Source of the DNA: Actinomycetes bacterium | GTDB taxonomy: Bacteria; Actinomycetota; Acidimicrobiia; Acidimicrobiales; Acidimicrobiaceae | Length of the DNA stretch: 8,822 bases | Direction of reading: 5' to 3' | Assembly: GCA_021823385.1 (NCBI GenBank) | Contig: JAKAOC010000068.1 | Span: 1-8,822, forward strand | Notes under the pieces: generated by a model | Told to the model about the DNA's origin: nothing | Database searches by the model: none | What the model saw: the letters and a program-made list of their open reading frames with translations, nothing else | In this document: positions 1 through 7,068 of the stretch, in pieces | Position numbering within the stretch: the first letter of the stretch is position 1 | Layout of the letters: each line of letters begins with the position of its first letter | Made by a program: the position numbers and the translations under genes

Positions 1-7
1 AGGGTTT

Positions 8-27
8 GGGAGAGTACCTGCGCTCCC
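8..27. promoter_or_regulatory. Imperfect palindrome upstream of the acyl-CoA operon, possible TetR operator
   Basis: The 20 bases from 8 to 27 form an imperfect inverted repeat: GGGAG at 8-12 pairs with CTCCC at 23-27, with one further inner G-C pair. It ends 43 bases before the first operon start. TetR-family operators are typically imperfect palindromes of about this size near the regulated promoter, and a TetR gene closes this operon. That makes it a candidate operator by inference only. It could equally be the terminator hairpin of an upstream gene outside the window. No convincing -10/-35 pair could be assigned in bases 1-70. Confidence 0.22.
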
Positions 28-70
28 GCCATGTGGACATTCCTTTATCGCTTTTCCCAAAGGAGCCCAA

Positions 71-1624
71 ATGAGCGATGCGGCCAAAGTGGCCTCGAGC
101 ATCACCGTAAACGGTATCTTCCAGCGCGCGTTCCGGATCTTCGCCGACCGGGTGGCGGTCACCTCCGAGACCTCCAGCTTGACCTACGCCGAGCTCGGGA
201 GGCGATCCCAGCGGCTGGCCGCCGCCCTTCACGCGTTGGGGGTCCGCAAGGGGGACCGCGTGGCCGTGCTTTCCGAGACCAGGCCCGAGTACGTGGAGAC
301 CTACGCGGCCTTGGCTTCGCTGGGAGCCACCGCCCTGACTCTCAACATACGCTTGCACCCCGACGAGATCGCATGGTGCGTGGCGACCGGCAGCCCCACC
401 ACCATGATCGTCTCCGGCGATCTCGCCCACCTCCTTGCGGGCCTGCGCGAGGGCAGTGGCATCCGGGACTGGATCTGCATTGACGAACCGCCCAATGGTT
501 ACCTCAGCTACGAGGAGCTCATAGCCAGCGAGCGCGATCCCGCCCCCGAGGTGGAGATCGCGGGCGGCGACATCCACAACGTCCTTTACACCTCTGGAAC
601 CACCGGACGCCCGAAAGGCGCGATGATCAGCCAGTCCGCCGCGGCCATCCGCGGGGAGCGCTTGGCCCAGTGGTTCTCGCTAACACCCGAGGACGGATTC
701 ATCGGCTGGCTGCCCCTTTTCCATTGCGGCGGAGACGAATCTCTATATGCCACCATGATCACCGGCGGAACCTTCGGCGCTCTGCGCAAAGCGGACCCGG
801 TGAACATGTACCGGATGATCGAGCGTGACCGGCTCTCCTGGACCCTCCTCCTACCGGGAGTCCTGACCGACTTCCTCTATCACCCCAGCCGGGCCGAGTT
901 CGATCTGTCCTCCATGCGCTTCGCCATCGGGTACGCGAACATGATGCCCCACGTGGTGGTGGAGCTTACCGAGGCGCTCGACATCGGCTTTTACGACGCC
1001 TTCGGCCAGACCGAGTCGAGCTATCTCCTGGCGCACGGCTACTCCGGCCCCGGAGAATTCCCCTCCTTGCGCAAACGGCCGAGCCCGCTTCTCGAGGTTC
1101 GCCTGGTGGATTCGGAGATGAAAGAGGTGCCCATCGGCGTTCCCGGCGAATGTGTCGTCCGGGGGCCGAGCGTCATGTCCGGCTACATGGACAATCCCGC
1201 CGCCACCGAAGAGGCCTTCAAGGGCGGATGGCTGCACACAGGAGACGTCCTGGTACGGCAGGAGGACGGCACCATCTCGTTCCTCGATCGCCAGAAATAC
1301 TTGATAAAGACCGGTGGCGAGAACGTCTATCCCGCCGAGGTCGAGGAGGTCATCAACAAGCACCCCGCGGTCCAGGAGGTCTGCGTCTTCGGAGTCCCCG
1401 ACCAGCGCTGGGGCGAGACGCCCAAGGCGGTGGTGGTTCTGCGTCCCGGAGCCCGCGCCACCAAGGAGGAGATCGTCGACTGGTGCCGTGAACGCCTCGC
1501 CGGCTACAAACGCCCCCACTACGTGCAATTCATGACCGCCGAGGAGCTTCCTCGCTCCACAACCGGGAAGCTGCAGCGGTACATTCTTGCCGAGCGCGGC
1601 TCCACCGATGCGGAGGCGGTATGA
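71..1624 (+). CDS. Acyl-CoA synthetase (AMP-forming, ANL superfamily)
   Basis: 517-residue cytoplasmic AMP-forming ligase that would activate a carboxylic acid to its acyl-CoA using ATP and CoA. The adenylating motifs are all visible in order: phosphate-binding loop YTSGTTGRPKG at 173-183, YDAFGQTE at 308-315, GWLHTGD at 386-392, the hinge region DRQKYLIKTGGENVYPAEVE at 406-425, and the C-terminal catalytic lysine K500 in STTGK. The length is normal for medium/long-chain or aryl acyl-CoA ligases of the FadD type, and the protein looks intact. The ATG at 71 is chosen because AAAGGAG at 59-65 sits 5 bases upstream. It is the first gene of a five-gene operon, and its stop overlaps the next start by 4 bases (ATGA, 1621-1624). 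Substrate cannot be read from sequence: fatty, branched, aromatic and steroid-derived acids all remain possible. Confidence 0.93.
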   Translation: MSDAAKVASSITVNGIFQRAFRIFADRVAVTSETSSLTYAELGRRSQRLAAALHALGVRKGDRVAVLSETRPEYVETYAALASLGATALTLNIRLHPDEIAWCVATGSPTTMIVSGDLAHLLAGLREGSGIRDWICIDEPPNGYLSYEELIASERDPAPEVEIAGGDIHNVLYTSGTTGRPKGAMISQSAAAIRGERLAQWFSLTPEDGFIGWLPLFHCGGDESLYATMITGGTFGALRKADPVNMYRMIERDRLSWTLLLPGVLTDFLYHPSRAEFDLSSMRFAIGYANMMPHVVVELTEALDIGFYDAFGQTESSYLLAHGYSGPGEFPSLRKRPSPLLEVRLVDSEMKEVPIGVPGECVVRGPSVMSGYMDNPAATEEAFKGGWLHTGDVLVRQEDGTISFLDRQKYLIKTGGENVYPAEVEEVINKHPAVQEVCVFGVPDQRWGETPKAVVVLRPGARATKEEIVDWCRERLAGYKRPHYVQFMTAEELPRSTTGKLQRYILAERGSTDAEAV

Positions 1625-2397
1625 GCCACATCCTGGTTTCCGACCACGGCGCGGTCCGAACCTTGAACATCAACCGGCCCGAGCGCCGCAACGCGCTAAG
1701 CGCACGCACAGCGGAGGAGCTCACCGATGCCGTTGCCGGTGCGGCCGAGAACGGGTCGGGAGCGATCGTGCTCGCCGGCCAAGGCGGACACTTCTCCGCT
1801 GGCGGCGATGCGGAGGCGATCCTGGAGGCGATCGGGTCCGGAGACGACGGCGCGCCCTACCGCATGATGCGCACCTTCCACCGCCTCGTCGAGACGATTT
1901 GGAACAGCCCGCTTCCTGTGGTCGCGGCGGTCGCCGGAGTCGCATACGGCGGGGCCTTCAATCTTGCTCTCGCCTGCGACCTCATCTATGCCTCAGCCGA
2001 TGCGCGCTTCTGTCAGGTTTTCGTGCGCCGGGGCGTCATTCCCGATCTGGGAGGGGCTTACTTGCTCCCCAGGCTGGTGGGCATGCAACGAGCAAAAGAG
2101 CTGATGCTGCTGGCAGGAGAGATCGACGCTCCGCGTGCGGAGGCAATGGGAATCGTCAATGCGGTGCTGGCGGATCCGGCCGCCGCTCTCGCGGCGGCGA
2201 CTGATGCAGCGGCAAAGCTGGCGGGGACACCGCGCTACACGGTGGAGATGGCCAAGCGCCTCATCAACGGATCCGCCAACTCCACCCTGGCCGAATCACT
2301 CTCCGCAGAGGCCTCGGCGCAGTCGCTTGTGCTTGGGACGCCCGCGGCCAGGGAGGGTTTCGACGCCTTCCTGGAGCGCGGCAGGAAGAGAGGCTGA
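1621..2397 (+). CDS. Crotonase-fold enoyl-CoA hydratase/isomerase, PaaG/isomerase-like active site
   Basis: 258 residues, a normal length for single-domain crotonases. The oxyanion-hole segments are present: HFSAGGDAE at 57-65 and GVAYGGAFNLALACDL at 106-121. By eye alignment to rat enoyl-CoA hydratase, its two catalytic glutamates (Glu144 and Glu164) are replaced by Asn114 and Phe134. The protein instead carries IPDLGG at 140-145, with Asp142 where PaaG-type and delta3-delta2 enoyl-CoA isomerases place their catalytic acid, followed by the typical LPRLVG at 149-154. Isomerisation or an atypical hydration therefore seems likelier than standard hydration; this is inference. The start overlaps the upstream stop in ATGA, preceded by GGAGG at 1612-1616, so translation is probably coupled to the synthetase. 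It lies 5 bases from the dehydrogenase gene. Confidence 0.9.
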   Translation: MSHILVSDHGAVRTLNINRPERRNALSARTAEELTDAVAGAAENGSGAIVLAGQGGHFSAGGDAEAILEAIGSGDDGAPYRMMRTFHRLVETIWNSPLPVVAAVAGVAYGGAFNLALACDLIYASADARFCQVFVRRGVIPDLGGAYLLPRLVGMQRAKELMLLAGEIDAPRAEAMGIVNAVLADPAAALAAATDAAAKLAGTPRYTVEMAKRLINGSANSTLAESLSAEASAQSLVLGTPAAREGFDAFLERGRKRG

Positions 2398-2402
2398 CTT
2401 CG

Positions 2403-3554
2403 ATGAACTTCACCACGAGCGAGGAGCACGCCGCGCTGCGCAAGGCGGTCGGAGCCATTGCCGACTCCTTTGGTGCCGGCTACTACGCCGCCCATGCGGC
2501 GGCCCGGACCCCGACCAGCGAGCTCTGGCGGGCCCTGGGCCATCACGGCTATGTGGGAATCAACCTGCCCGAGACCTACGGCGGAGGCGGGGCCGGCATG
2601 GTGGAGCTGGCCATCGTCTGCGAGGAGACCGCCGCCCACGGCACCCCTCTTTTGCTTCTGCTGGTCTCGAGCGCCATCTCCGGCGAGGTCATCTCGGCCT
2701 TCGGCTCCGAGGAGCAGAAGGCTCGTTGGCTCCCGGGTTTGGCCACTGGGGCCACAAAGATGGTTTTCGCCATCACCGAACCCGACGCCGGCTCCAACAC
2801 CCACCGGCTCGCCACTTCCGCGCGCCGCGAAGGCGACGACTGGGTCATCGAGGGCCAGAAGTACTACATCTCAGGTGTTGACGATGCGGAGGCGATCCTG
2901 GTGGTTGCGCGCACCGGTAGCGACGACGCCGGGGCGGCGCGTCTATCCCTCTTCATCGTGGACACCGACGCCCCCGGTCTCGACCACCAGCCCCTACCGG
3001 TCTCGGTGGAGCTGCCCGAGCGGCAGTTCACCCTGCACTTCGACGGGGTCAGGGTTGCGCCGGACCGGCTGGTCGGGGTCGAGGGGGACGGTTTCCGCCA
3101 GGTCTTCCAGGGGCTGAACCCGGAACGCATCACCGGCGCGGCCGTCTGCGTGGGAATCGGCCGATACGCCTTGGACCGGGCGGCCGCTTACGCCTCGACC
3201 CGTTCTGTGTGGGGAAGCCCGATCGGCACCCACCAAGGTGTATCTCACGCGCTTGCCAAGGCCAAGATCGAGGTGGAGCTGGCTGCACTGATGACCGCCA
3301 AGGCTGCCTGGCTGCACGACAAGGGAGAGCCGGCCGGAGAAGCCTCGAACATGGCAAAGTACGCCGCCGCCGAGGCGGCATTGGCCGCCATCGACACCGC
3401 CATCCAGTGCCACGGGGGGAATGGCGTCTCCACCGAGTTCGGCCTGATCCCCTACTGGGGCCTGGCCCGCCTGCTTCGCATCGCCCCGGTGAACCGGGAG
3501 ATGATCCTCAACTACGTCGCCCAGCACTCCCTGGGCCTTCCACGCTCCTACTAA
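2403..3554 (+). CDS. Acyl-CoA dehydrogenase (FAD-dependent, FadE type)
   Basis: 383 residues, full length for the family. It would oxidise an acyl-CoA to the trans-2-enoyl-CoA, passing electrons from FAD to an electron-transfer flavoprotein. The N-terminal helical domain covers about 1-115. The central beta domain holds the flavin/substrate motif FAITEPDAGSN at 122-132. The C-terminal helical domain covers about 228-383 and includes the conserved QCHGGNGVSTEF at 335-346. The usual C-terminal catalytic Glu (in a YEGT motif) is replaced by IAPVN, with Pro362 at the aligned place. Glu241 in NPERITG falls where isovaleryl- and long-chain acyl-CoA dehydrogenases keep their base, so it is probably active with that geometry. 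ATG at 2403 follows a purine-rich GAAGAGAGG at the end of the crotonase gene. Products of the two ligases are its likely substrates. Confidence 0.92.
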   Translation: MNFTTSEEHAALRKAVGAIADSFGAGYYAAHAAARTPTSELWRALGHHGYVGINLPETYGGGGAGMVELAIVCEETAAHGTPLLLLLVSSAISGEVISAFGSEEQKARWLPGLATGATKMVFAITEPDAGSNTHRLATSARREGDDWVIEGQKYYISGVDDAEAILVVARTGSDDAGAARLSLFIVDTDAPGLDHQPLPVSVELPERQFTLHFDGVRVAPDRLVGVEGDGFRQVFQGLNPERITGAAVCVGIGRYALDRAAAYASTRSVWGSPIGTHQGVSHALAKAKIEVELAALMTAKAAWLHDKGEPAGEASNMAKYAAAEAALAAIDTAIQCHGGNGVSTEFGLIPYWGLARLLRIAPVNREMILNYVAQHSLGLPRSY

Positions 3555-3569
3555 CAGAGAGGCTCAGAG

Positions 3570-5174
3570 GTGAACGACGCCAAAACGATTGGAAACCTGA
3601 TCCACCGCGTGAACGTCGGCGATTCGCTCACGCGCACCGCCGCCCGCTATCCCGGCAACCTGGCGATTGTGGACGGTTCCAGACGCTTGAGCTACGCCGA
3701 CTTCAATGCCTGGGTAAACCGTGTGGCGAACGCCTTGCACCAACGCGGTTACCGGCGCGGCGACGCGCTTGCCCTCGCCTCCGCCAACAGCGCCGAGTTC
3801 CTGGTCACCTACTACGCATGTGCCAAGTTGGGCGTGGTGTGCGTCCCAATAAACCTGGGCTGGAGGGAGAACGAGGTCGCTTATGTGCTCGGCCATTCCG
3901 AGTCACGTGGCATCGTTGTAGAGAGCCAGCTCCTGGGGGTCATGGCCCCGGCCATCGAGGAGGCAACCGGAGTCCGGGATGTCTTCGTCGCACCTGGTAC
4001 CGGCGAGCGGGCCGGGGCAGGGCCGGCCGGGCGCGAGATGCTCACCTTTGACGAGCTCGCCGAGACGGCGCCGTCTGGCGAGCCCGAGCATTTCGTCGAC
4101 GACCGGGATGCCATCACCTACCTCTACACCAGCGGCACCACGTCGTTCCCCAAGGGCGTGGTCGGCAACCACACCGCCATATACCTCGAGTCGATGACGA
4201 TGTGCCTGGAGGGCCGTTTCGACGCCTCCGACCGCTTCGTCGCCATGATGCCGATGTTCCATACCGCCCAGCTGAACGTGCACTGCTCACCGGCGGTAAT
4301 GGTCGGGGCGGCCATCTACGTCCACCGAGGCTTCAACGCCGAGCGCCTGCTTGCGACGATCGAGGAGGAGCGGATCACCCAGATCTTCGGCCTGCCGATG
4401 ATGTATCGCGAAATGCTTGAGCACCCTGACGTCGAGCGCCGCGATCTCTCCAGCTTGCGCAAGGCGCTCTATGCCATGGCCCCCATGCCAGAGGCCCAGC
4501 TGCGCCGCTGCCTCGAGGTCTTCGCCTGCGACTTCTATCTGCTCTTCGGTCAGACGGAGATGAGCCCCACGGCAACCATCTTCCGCCCGGAGCACCAGCT
4601 CAGCCACAATGGCGCGGCGGGGACACCGGTCGTCAACGTACAGGTGGGGATCATGGGCCAGGACGGCGGCCTCCTGCCCTGGGGCGAGCAGGGTGAAATC
4701 GTCTACCGCGGGCCACACGTGCTAACCGAATACCTGAAGAACCCGGAGGCCACCGAGGCCGCCTTCGCCAACGGCTGGTTCCACTCGGGCGATGTGGGGC
4801 AGATCGGCCCCGACGGGATCCTGTGGTTCGCGGACAGGAGCAAGGACGTAATCAAGACGGGCGGGGAGAATGTAGCCTCCATCGAGGTGGAAAAGGCGAT
4901 TTATGCCGCGGACCCCGGCGTCGCGGAGGCGGTGGTGGTGGGCCTGCCACATAAGCGCTGGAGCGAGGCTGTCACCGCGGTGGTAGTCCCGCGCCCTGGC
5001 TCAACCATCGACGAGCAAGCATTGATTGCAAAGGTTAAGACCCTGATAGACCCCTATAAGGCACCTAAGGCGGTAGTCGTCGTCGAAACGCTGCCGAGAA
5101 CCTCCACGGGCAAGATCCAAAAGAACGTGGTGCGGGAACAGCTGGGCCACCTTTACGACGAAGAGCGCGCTTGA
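3570..5174 (+). CDS. Second acyl-CoA synthetase (AMP-forming, ANL superfamily)
   Basis: 534-residue AMP-forming acyl-CoA ligase, intact. Motifs in order: phosphate-binding loop YTSGTTSFPKG at 186-196, FGQTE at 326-330, GWFHSGD at 402-408, hinge DRSKDVIKTGGENVASIEVE at 422-441, and catalytic Lys515 in TSTGK. It is clearly a paralogue of the ligase encoded at 71-1624 but diverged through the acid-binding half. Its hinge reads GGENVASIEVE rather than GGENVYPAEVE, so the two probably accept different acids or act at different stages; this is inference. GTG at 3570 is chosen because AGAGAGG at 3556-3562 lies 7 bases upstream and the ligase N-terminus is complete from there. It starts 15 bases after the dehydrogenase stop, and its TGA overlaps the TTG start of the regulator gene. 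Confidence 0.93.
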   Translation: MNDAKTIGNLIHRVNVGDSLTRTAARYPGNLAIVDGSRRLSYADFNAWVNRVANALHQRGYRRGDALALASANSAEFLVTYYACAKLGVVCVPINLGWRENEVAYVLGHSESRGIVVESQLLGVMAPAIEEATGVRDVFVAPGTGERAGAGPAGREMLTFDELAETAPSGEPEHFVDDRDAITYLYTSGTTSFPKGVVGNHTAIYLESMTMCLEGRFDASDRFVAMMPMFHTAQLNVHCSPAVMVGAAIYVHRGFNAERLLATIEEERITQIFGLPMMYREMLEHPDVERRDLSSLRKALYAMAPMPEAQLRRCLEVFACDFYLLFGQTEMSPTATIFRPEHQLSHNGAAGTPVVNVQVGIMGQDGGLLPWGEQGEIVYRGPHVLTEYLKNPEATEAAFANGWFHSGDVGQIGPDGILWFADRSKDVIKTGGENVASIEVEKAIYAADPGVAEAVVVGLPHKRWSEAVTAVVVPRPGSTIDEQALIAKVKTLIDPYKAPKAVVVVETLPRTSTGKIQKNVVREQLGHLYDEERA

Positions 5175-5773
5175 GCACCCGGGCTCCGGAGCCCGCTGAG
5201 ACAGCCCTTCGCACCCGCGACCCGGCCCGCAAGGAGAGGATCCTGGAGGCTGCAGCCGCGCTGGTGGCGCGAAACGGCTTCCACTCGGTCTCGATGGCCG
5301 AGATCGGGACCGAGGCGGGCATCACCGGATCGGGCATCTACAGGCACTTCGAGAGCAAGTCCGCCATCCTGGTGGCGCTCTTCGACCAGACCATCGACGA
5401 ACTGCTCGCCGACGAGGCCAAAACGATGGAGGCGCACCTCGAGCTGGAGGAGACTCTTTCGAGGTTGATCGCCGCCCAAGTGCAGTTCGTCGTCCGTGAC
5501 CGCGCCCTTGCCCAGGTCTATCACAACGAGATCCGCAATCTTCCCGACGAGGACCGGGTGCGCCTGAGGCGAAAGCAGCGACTCTACGTCGAGGAATGGG
5601 TCCACGTGGTGCGGGAGATCCGCGGGGGACTCGACGACGCCACCGCCCGCGCGCTCGTGCACGCCGCCATCAGCGCGATCCAGTCCACCCTTTTCCACAA
5701 CGTCGGGCTCCCGGAGGAGAGACAGCGGGAAATCCTTTCCAACGCGGCCCGGGCCATTCTCGCGCGGGACTGA
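5171..5773 (+). CDS. TetR/AcrR-family transcriptional regulator
   Basis: 200 residues, typical for TetR dimers. An N-terminal DNA-binding domain spans about residues 19-65: KERILEAAAALVARNGF, then the helix-turn-helix at about 41-61 (SMAEIGTEAGITGSGIYRHF) and the standard ESKSAIL continuation. The remaining roughly 135 residues are the helical ligand-binding and dimerisation domain, which is not diagnostic of a ligand. The start is TTG at 5171 in a TTGA overlap with the ligase stop. No other start codon leaves the DNA-binding domain whole. A weak purine stretch (GAAGAG, 5160-5165) precedes it. As the last gene of an acyl-CoA operon it is probably an autoregulated local repressor relieved by an acyl-CoA or the free acid, as in FadR- or KstR-like TetR regulators; this is inference from position. 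Confidence 0.9.
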   Translation: MSTRAPEPAETALRTRDPARKERILEAAAALVARNGFHSVSMAEIGTEAGITGSGIYRHFESKSAILVALFDQTIDELLADEAKTMEAHLELEETLSRLIAAQVQFVVRDRALAQVYHNEIRNLPDEDRVRLRRKQRLYVEEWVHVVREIRGGLDDATARALVHAAISAIQSTLFHNVGLPEERQREILSNAARAILARD

Positions 5774-5867
5774 CGGCAGTCGCTCACCCGTGCGGGCCGG
5801 AAACGCAGGCGATCGCGGACAGGGCCACCGGTAATTCCACCGGCCGAACGGCCGATGCCACGCCGGG

Positions 5868-5898
5868 GCCCGGAGTGCGTGCACACCTTCGGCCGGGC
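5868..5898 (+). terminator. Possible hairpin terminator after the acyl-CoA operon
   Basis: GCCCGG at 5868-5873 pairs perfectly with CCGGGC at 5893-5898, and a smaller GTGC/GCAC dyad lies inside the loop. It is about 95 bases after the TetR stop. There is no T-tract after it, so at best it is an L-shaped or factor-assisted terminator of the kind common in actinobacteria. Chance is a real alternative in DNA this GC-rich. Confidence 0.22.
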
Positions 5899-6332
5899 GA
5901 AAATCAAGCGCCGACGACGAGCAAGGCGCGGCGGTGCACCTTCATTATTGCGCCAGGGGATCTCAAGAGGGGGCACGGGGGACTCAGGACTTACCGGAAT
6001 CGCTCGCCGAAAGCCCGGGGGGCCGTCCGCCAAAGGTCTCCACCCCAACCTGGGCTCCCCTTTGAGTGCCTTGCAAAACGCTGAAGTCAACGGTGGGAGC
6101 GTCGAGCTTGGGCGCGGCGGATGGCAGAGAGTCTTGGCAATGGTTCAGACCATCACCGGCGCGCCGGCCCGTTGTGGCGACACCCATTCCGGAGCGAGAA
6201 TCGGGCCAACACAATCACCCAGCGGCATTTGAGCGATCCGAGCCGAAGCGGGCCCTGGCCGGAATCCTCCCGGCGCCAGGGGCGCGGCACTTATAAGACG
6301 CGCGCATGCCCGGGATCATTTCCCAACCAGGG

Positions 6333-6348
6333 CCGGCCCTTGTGCCGG
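6333..6348 (-). terminator. Possible hairpin terminator after the anti-sigma gene
   Basis: On the - strand, CCGGC and GCCGG (6348-6344 and 6337-6333) can pair around a 6-base loop. The hairpin starts 34 bases past the anti-sigma stop. The stem is short and has no clear T-tract, so this is a weak candidate supported mainly by position. Confidence 0.22.
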
Positions 6349-6381
6349 AGCACTTAGGCCGAGCCGAGGCCTGCAGTACGC

Positions 6382-7068
6382 TCAGACCGCCACAGAAAGC
6401 ACGGCCTTTCCACCAGGGGTCACAACTACGATCCTGCTCAGCTGGCCGCGCGGAATGCTCGTCGCCACATCGACCACGGCGCTGCGGTTCGGAGTGGGAC
6501 CCCAGGCTCCGGCCAATTGCCGCGAGCCACCGGTATCAACCGCGTAGACGATGCAATTCGTGCTGGAGGGGAGGCCGGTCATGGCGAGTTCGATCGCGGT
6601 CCCCCAAGGCTTTGCAACCAGTACCACATGCCCGGCGGCGCCATTGCCCGAAGCAGCCTGCAATTGCAAACCTGCCTGACCGGCGCTGTGAAAGAACCCC
6701 GCCCACGCGGCTACCGCAATGACAGCCGCCGCAACTGAAGCGCCTGCCATCGACCTCCACGCCCACAACCGTCGGCTGTCCCGGTCCCGCTCCGCTCGCA
6801 TGCGGTCGAGAATCGCGGGCAGCACGGAGGGTGGAGGCATCTCGGCCTCAACCATGAAGTCCTCCACAGATAGCGCTCCGAGCACGGCGGCCAACGGCTT
6901 CAATTGGGCCAACTCGGCCCGGCACTCCGCACACTGATCCAAGTGTCCGGTAACGCGCGCCTCCTCGTCCGGATCCAAGGCGCCCTCCAAGTACACACCC
7001 AGGCTCAACCTGAAATCCTCGTGACTCTCGTACCCTGTCGGCCCGTCGTCGTCGGGAACCTCCGTCAT
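6382..7068 (-). CDS. rslA: Membrane-anchored zinc-finger anti-sigma factor (RslA/RskA-like)
   Basis: 228 residues. The N-terminal cytoplasmic part carries the zinc-associated anti-sigma motif His42-x3-Cys46-x2-Cys49, with His16 as a possible further ligand. One transmembrane segment follows at about 106-126. An extracytoplasmic domain (about 145-228) has the RskA-type pattern: GTAIELAMTGLP, then AGAWGP, then a beta-rich tail. The expected role is to hold the adjacent ECF sigma factor inactive at the membrane until a signal releases it. M. tuberculosis RslA does this through a redox-sensitive zinc site. Residue 172 is the only cysteine outside the membrane. ATG at 7068 overlaps the sigma stop in ATGA, with AAAGGGA 7 bases or so upstream, so production is coupled to the sigma factor. 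The RslA assignment rests on the SigL-like partner and could instead be another RskA-family member. Confidence 0.88.
   Translation of the reverse strand: MTEVPDDDGPTGYESHEDFRLSLGVYLEGALDPDEEARVTGHLDQCAECRAELAQLKPLAAVLGALSVEDFMVEAEMPPPSVLPAILDRMRAERDRDSRRLWAWRSMAGASVAAAVIAVAAWAGFFHSAGQAGLQLQAASGNGAAGHVVLVAKPWGTAIELAMTGLPSSTNCIVYAVDTGGSRQLAGAWGPTPNRSAVVDVATSIPRGQLSRIVVVTPGGKAVLSVAV

Larger units (their letters stand above)
5774..6381. other. 608-base convergent intergenic region with no recognised gene
   Basis: This lies between the 3' ends of the TetR gene (+) and the anti-sigma gene (-). Open frames exist on both strands, but none has a ribosome-binding site plus a plausible protein; they read as arginine- and proline-rich noise typical of GC-rich non-coding DNA. 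Visible structure is limited. There is a GCCCGG/CCGGGC inverted repeat (5868-5898), CGGCCG twice separated by AA (5841-5854), the perfect palindrome CCGGCGCGCCGG (6156-6167), and a short hairpin near the anti-sigma end (6333-6348). No tRNA, rRNA or named riboswitch is recognised. Confidence 0.6.

Noticed and set aside
851..1528. Long open frame of 225 codons on the - strand inside the first ligase gene
   Set aside because: It lies wholly opposite a gene with complete ANL-family motifs. Its composition is that of a reverse frame in GC-rich DNA, with no recognisable domain.
3114..3500. TGAACC strings inside the dehydrogenase gene (near 3115 and 3491) as further SigL-type promoters
   Set aside because: They are within coding sequence, no CGT follows at 16-18 bases with proper context, and no gene starts downstream in a fitting position.
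5153..5884. Open frame of 243 codons on the - strand opposite the TetR gene
   Set aside because: It overlaps a clear TetR protein over its whole length and shows no domain or ribosome-binding site; it is a shadow frame.
5940..6010. G-rich stretch (GGGGGCACGGGGGAC) considered as a riboswitch, for example a c-di-AMP type
   Set aside because: The conserved core of that or any other named riboswitch could not be laid out, and no gene lies downstream in the right orientation on the + strand.
5855..6232. Open frame of 125 codons on the + strand in the convergent gap
   Set aside because: No ribosome-binding site, an arginine- and glycine-rich sequence without domain character, and several competing frames of similar length.
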